Shown here: positions 62,220-64,000 of the stretch, one piece after another
Layout: every line of letters begins with the position of its first letter
Position numbering within the stretch: the stretch's first letter is position 1
From: Lasioglossum baleicum
Taxonomy: Eukaryota; Arthropoda; Insecta; Hymenoptera; Halictidae
Assembly (NCBI RefSeq): GCF_051020765.1
Contig: NW_027469319.1
Coordinates: forward strand, 124,001-188,000
DNA: 64,000 bases
Direction: 5' to 3'
Program-made: the position numbers and the translations under genes
Notes under the pieces: generated by a model
Seen by the model: only the letters and a program-made list of their open reading frames with translations
What the model was told of the DNA's origin: nothing
Database searches by the model: none

Positions 62220-63654
62220 TTATGCGTTATGCGTTATGCGTTATGCGTTATGCGTTATGCGTTATGCGTTATGCGTTATGCGTTATGCGTTATGCGTTAT
62301 GCGTTATGCGTTATGCGTTATGCGTTATGCGTTATGCGTTATGCGTTATGCGTTATGCGTTATGCGTTATGCGTTATGCGTTATGCGTTATGCGTTATGC
62401 GTTATGCGTTATGCGTTATGCGTTATGCGTTATGCGTTATGCGTTATGCGTTATGCGTTATGCGTTATGCGTTATGCGTTATGCGTTATGCGTTATGCGT
62501 TATGCGTTATGCGTTATGCGTTATGCGTTATGCGTTATGCGTTATGCGTTATGCGTTATGCGTTATGCGTTATGCGTTATGCGTTATGCGTTATGCGTTA
62601 TGCGTTATGCGTTATGCGTTATGCGTTATGCGTTATGCGTTATGCGTTATGCGTTATGCGTTATGCGTTATGCGTTATGCGTTATGCGTTATGCGTTATG
62701 CGTTATGCGTTATGCGTTATGCGTTATGCGTTATGCGTTATGCGTTATGCGTTATGCGTTATGCGTTATGCGTTATGCGTTATGCGTTATGCGTTATGCG
62801 TTATGCGTTATGCGTTATGCGTTATGCGTTATGCGTTATGCGTTATGCGTTATGCGTTATGCGTTATGCGTTATGCGTTATGCGTTATGCGTTATGCGTT
62901 ATGCGTTATGCGTTATGCGTTATGCGTTATGCGTTATGCGTTATGCGTTATGCGTTATGCGTTATGCGTTATGCGTTATGCGTTATGCGTTATGCGTTAT
63001 GCGTTATGCGTTATGCGTTATGCGTTATGCGTTATGCGTTATGCGTTATGCGTTATGCGTTATGCGTTATGCGTTATGCGTTATGCGTTATGCGTTATGC
63101 GTTATGCGTTATGCGTTATGCGTTATGCGTTATGCGTTATGCGTTATGCGTTATGCGTTATGCGTTATGCGTTATGCGTTATGCGTTATGCGTTATGCGT
63201 TATGCGTTATGCGTTATGCGTTATGCGTTATGCGTTATGCGTTATGCGTTATGCGTTATGCGTTATGCGTTATGCGTTATGCGTTATGCGTTATGCGTTA
63301 TGCGTTATGCGTTATGCGTTATGCGTTATGCGTTATGCGTTATGCGTTATGCGTTATGCGTTATGCGTTATGCGTTATGCGTTATGCGTTATGCGTTATG
63401 CGTTATGCGTTATGCGTTATGCGTTATGCGTTATGCGTTATGCGTTATGCGTTATGCGTTATGCGTTATGCGTTATGCGTTATGCGTTATGCGTTATGCG
63501 TTATGCGTTATGCGTTATGCGTTATGCGTTATGCGTTATGCGTTATGCGTTATGCGTTATGCGTTATGCGTTATGCGTTATGCGTTATGCGTTATGCGTT
63601 ATGCGTTATGCGTTATGCGTTATGCGTTATGCGTTATGCGTTATGCGTTATGCG
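62220..63654 (+). repeat. Longest perfect run: 205 identical TTATGCG units
   Basis: From the unit after T1G (62213-62219) to the C6T unit that opens D (63655) every unit reads TTATGCG, 1,435 bp with no substitution or indel that I can find. It is the longest uninterrupted stretch in the window. Confidence 0.9.
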
Positions 63655-64000
63655 TTATGTGTTATGCGTTATGTGTTATGCGTTGTGCTTTACGGGTTAT
63701 GCGATATGCGTTATGCGTTATGACTTTTTCATTGAACGTTATGCGTTATGCGTTATGCGTTATGCGTTATGCGTTATGCGTTATGCGTTATGCGTTATGC
63801 GTTATGCGTTATGCGTTATGCGTTATGCGTTATGCGTTATGCGTTATGCGTTATGCGTTATGCGTCATGCGTCATGCGTCATGCGTCATGCGTTATGCGT
63901 TATGCGTTATGCGTTATGCGTTATGCGTTATGCGTTATGCGTTATGCGTTATGCGTTATGCGTTATGCGTTATGCGTTATGCGTTATGCGTTATGCGTTA
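63655..64000 (+). repeat. Right window edge: D and a four-unit T2C cluster
   Basis: D (TTGTGCT 63683, cassette ending TTGAACG), canonical units, four consecutive T2C (63865-63892) without the T2G that opens F, and canonical units to the window end, which cuts a unit. The array continues beyond. Confidence 0.88.

Larger units (their letters stand above)
2561..63738 (+). repeat. Module D family: TTGTGCT and TTACGGG signature, 42 copies
   Basis: D core is about 12 units: C6T, canonical (two in many left-hand copies), C6T, canonical, TTGTGCT, TTACGGG, canonical, T1A, canonical, TTATGAC, TTTTTCA, TTGAACG. Starts of TTGTGCT: 2589, 10156, 12305, 15126, 16967, 18444, 19431, 20131, 21335, 22665, 23645, 24443, 25799, 26625, 27752, 29243, 30132, 31875, 33786, 35158, 36656, 39169, 39260, 39575, 40702, 40793, 42333, 42424, 42816, 49039, 49130, 49424, 49704, 51839, 51930, 52168, 53554, 54723, 55206, 60547, 61996, 63683. 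Copies 24443, 29243, 35158 and 36656 lack the T-rich cassette and continue to ATGTGCG. Copies 12305, 15126 and 21335 end in TTGCACG. Copies 16967 and 25799 end in TTGAGCG and run into module H. It is the only module family spanning the whole window. Confidence 0.93.
1..64000 (+). repeat. Tandem heptamer satellite array, unit TTATGCG
   Basis: Every base belongs to a 7-bp unit TTATGCG or a substituted relative, always in the same orientation. The first five bases are the end of a G5T unit and the last bases are an incomplete unit, so both array ends lie outside the window. The unit has 3 G/C in 7, with plus-strand excess of T over A (3:1) and G over C (2:1), and one CpG per canonical unit. Unit starts are at position 6 modulo 7 up to 24568 and 4 modulo 7 from 24574 to the end. 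I know of no named satellite with this unit. Its size and homogeneity suggest eukaryotic heterochromatin, which is inference. Cyanobacterial short heptamer repeats are an alternative, but the arrays I know of are far shorter. Confidence 0.99.
37811..64000 (+). repeat. Region III: homogeneous array punctuated by D, E, F and K
   Basis: Modules A, B, C and G are absent. Long perfect runs are separated by D (21 copies), truncated D (D', 9 copies), E (13 copies), F and the K signature (T4A, G5A, canonical, T1A). Every T-rich cassette here ends in TTGAACG rather than the TTGAGCG of module A. The three longest perfect runs I found are all in this region: 62220-63654 (205 units), 45476-46294 (117) and 52875-53525 (93). 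Confidence 0.9.

Noticed and set aside
1..64000. Telomere repeat
   Set aside because: C6G units (TTATGGG) look telomere-like, but the main unit has no G tract, the array is very long with HORs, and no chromosome end is visible.
1..64000. CRISPR array
   Set aside because: Repeats are directly adjacent with no unique spacers of uniform length.
1..64000. Promoters, terminators, tRNA or rRNA genes
   Set aside because: TATG-type matches to a -10 box occur in every unit and carry no information. No hairpin followed by a T tract, cloverleaf or rRNA-like sequence exists.
1..64000. Inverted copies of the array
   Set aside because: I looked for CGCATAA blocks on the plus strand and found none.
1..64000. 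Pure assembly or sequencing artefact
   Set aside because: Not fully excluded, but ordered modules with private variants repeated at kilobase distances are hard to produce by polymerase slippage or base-calling error. Spanning reads would decide.

Overview
The whole window is one tandem array of a 7-bp unit, TTATGCG (reverse strand CGCATAA). It runs in a single orientation from base 1 to base 64000 with no unique sequence and about 9,140 copies. I see no protein gene, RNA gene, promoter, origin, insertion sequence or CRISPR array. The many long plus-strand ORFs are a by-product of the unit, because 7 is not a multiple of 3 and TTATGCG has no stop in any forward frame. The array enters and leaves the window mid-unit, so it is longer than 64 kb. 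It looks like satellite or heterochromatic DNA of a eukaryotic nuclear genome, but the sequence does not identify the organism. A bacterial short tandem repeat family or an assembly artefact cannot be excluded.

Notation: unit positions are numbered 1-7 in TTATGCG, and T4A means the unit TTAAGCG. Variant units are not scattered at random. They form recurring 'punctuation' modules that break up runs of perfect units and build higher-order repeats (HORs). Module A (41 copies, 412-36886) holds two T-rich 21-bp cassettes. Module G plus B (B in 34 copies, 153-33512) precedes module C. Module D (42 copies, whole window) carries TTGTGCT followed by TTACGGG. Module E (13 copies, 38525-60966) carries CCATGCG. 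Module F (10 copies, 30461-54141) is a cluster of T2C units. Modules H and I flank B in three places. K is a short T4A, G5A, T1A signature.

Layout: Region I (1-16952) is dense A-G-B-C HORs of about 0.2-2.1 kb. Region II (16953-37810) mixes A/B with D and contains large segmental duplications, including a 1,498-bp tandem duplication. Region III (37811-64000) has no A or B. It has long perfect runs, up to 205 units, separated by D, E, F and K. Variant density falls from left to right.

The most unusual property is register. Across about 9,140 units I find one departure from 7-bp phase, a 5-bp unit at 24569-24573. In contrast, 20 of the 21 possible single-base substitutions of TTATGCG occur as complete 7-bp units.
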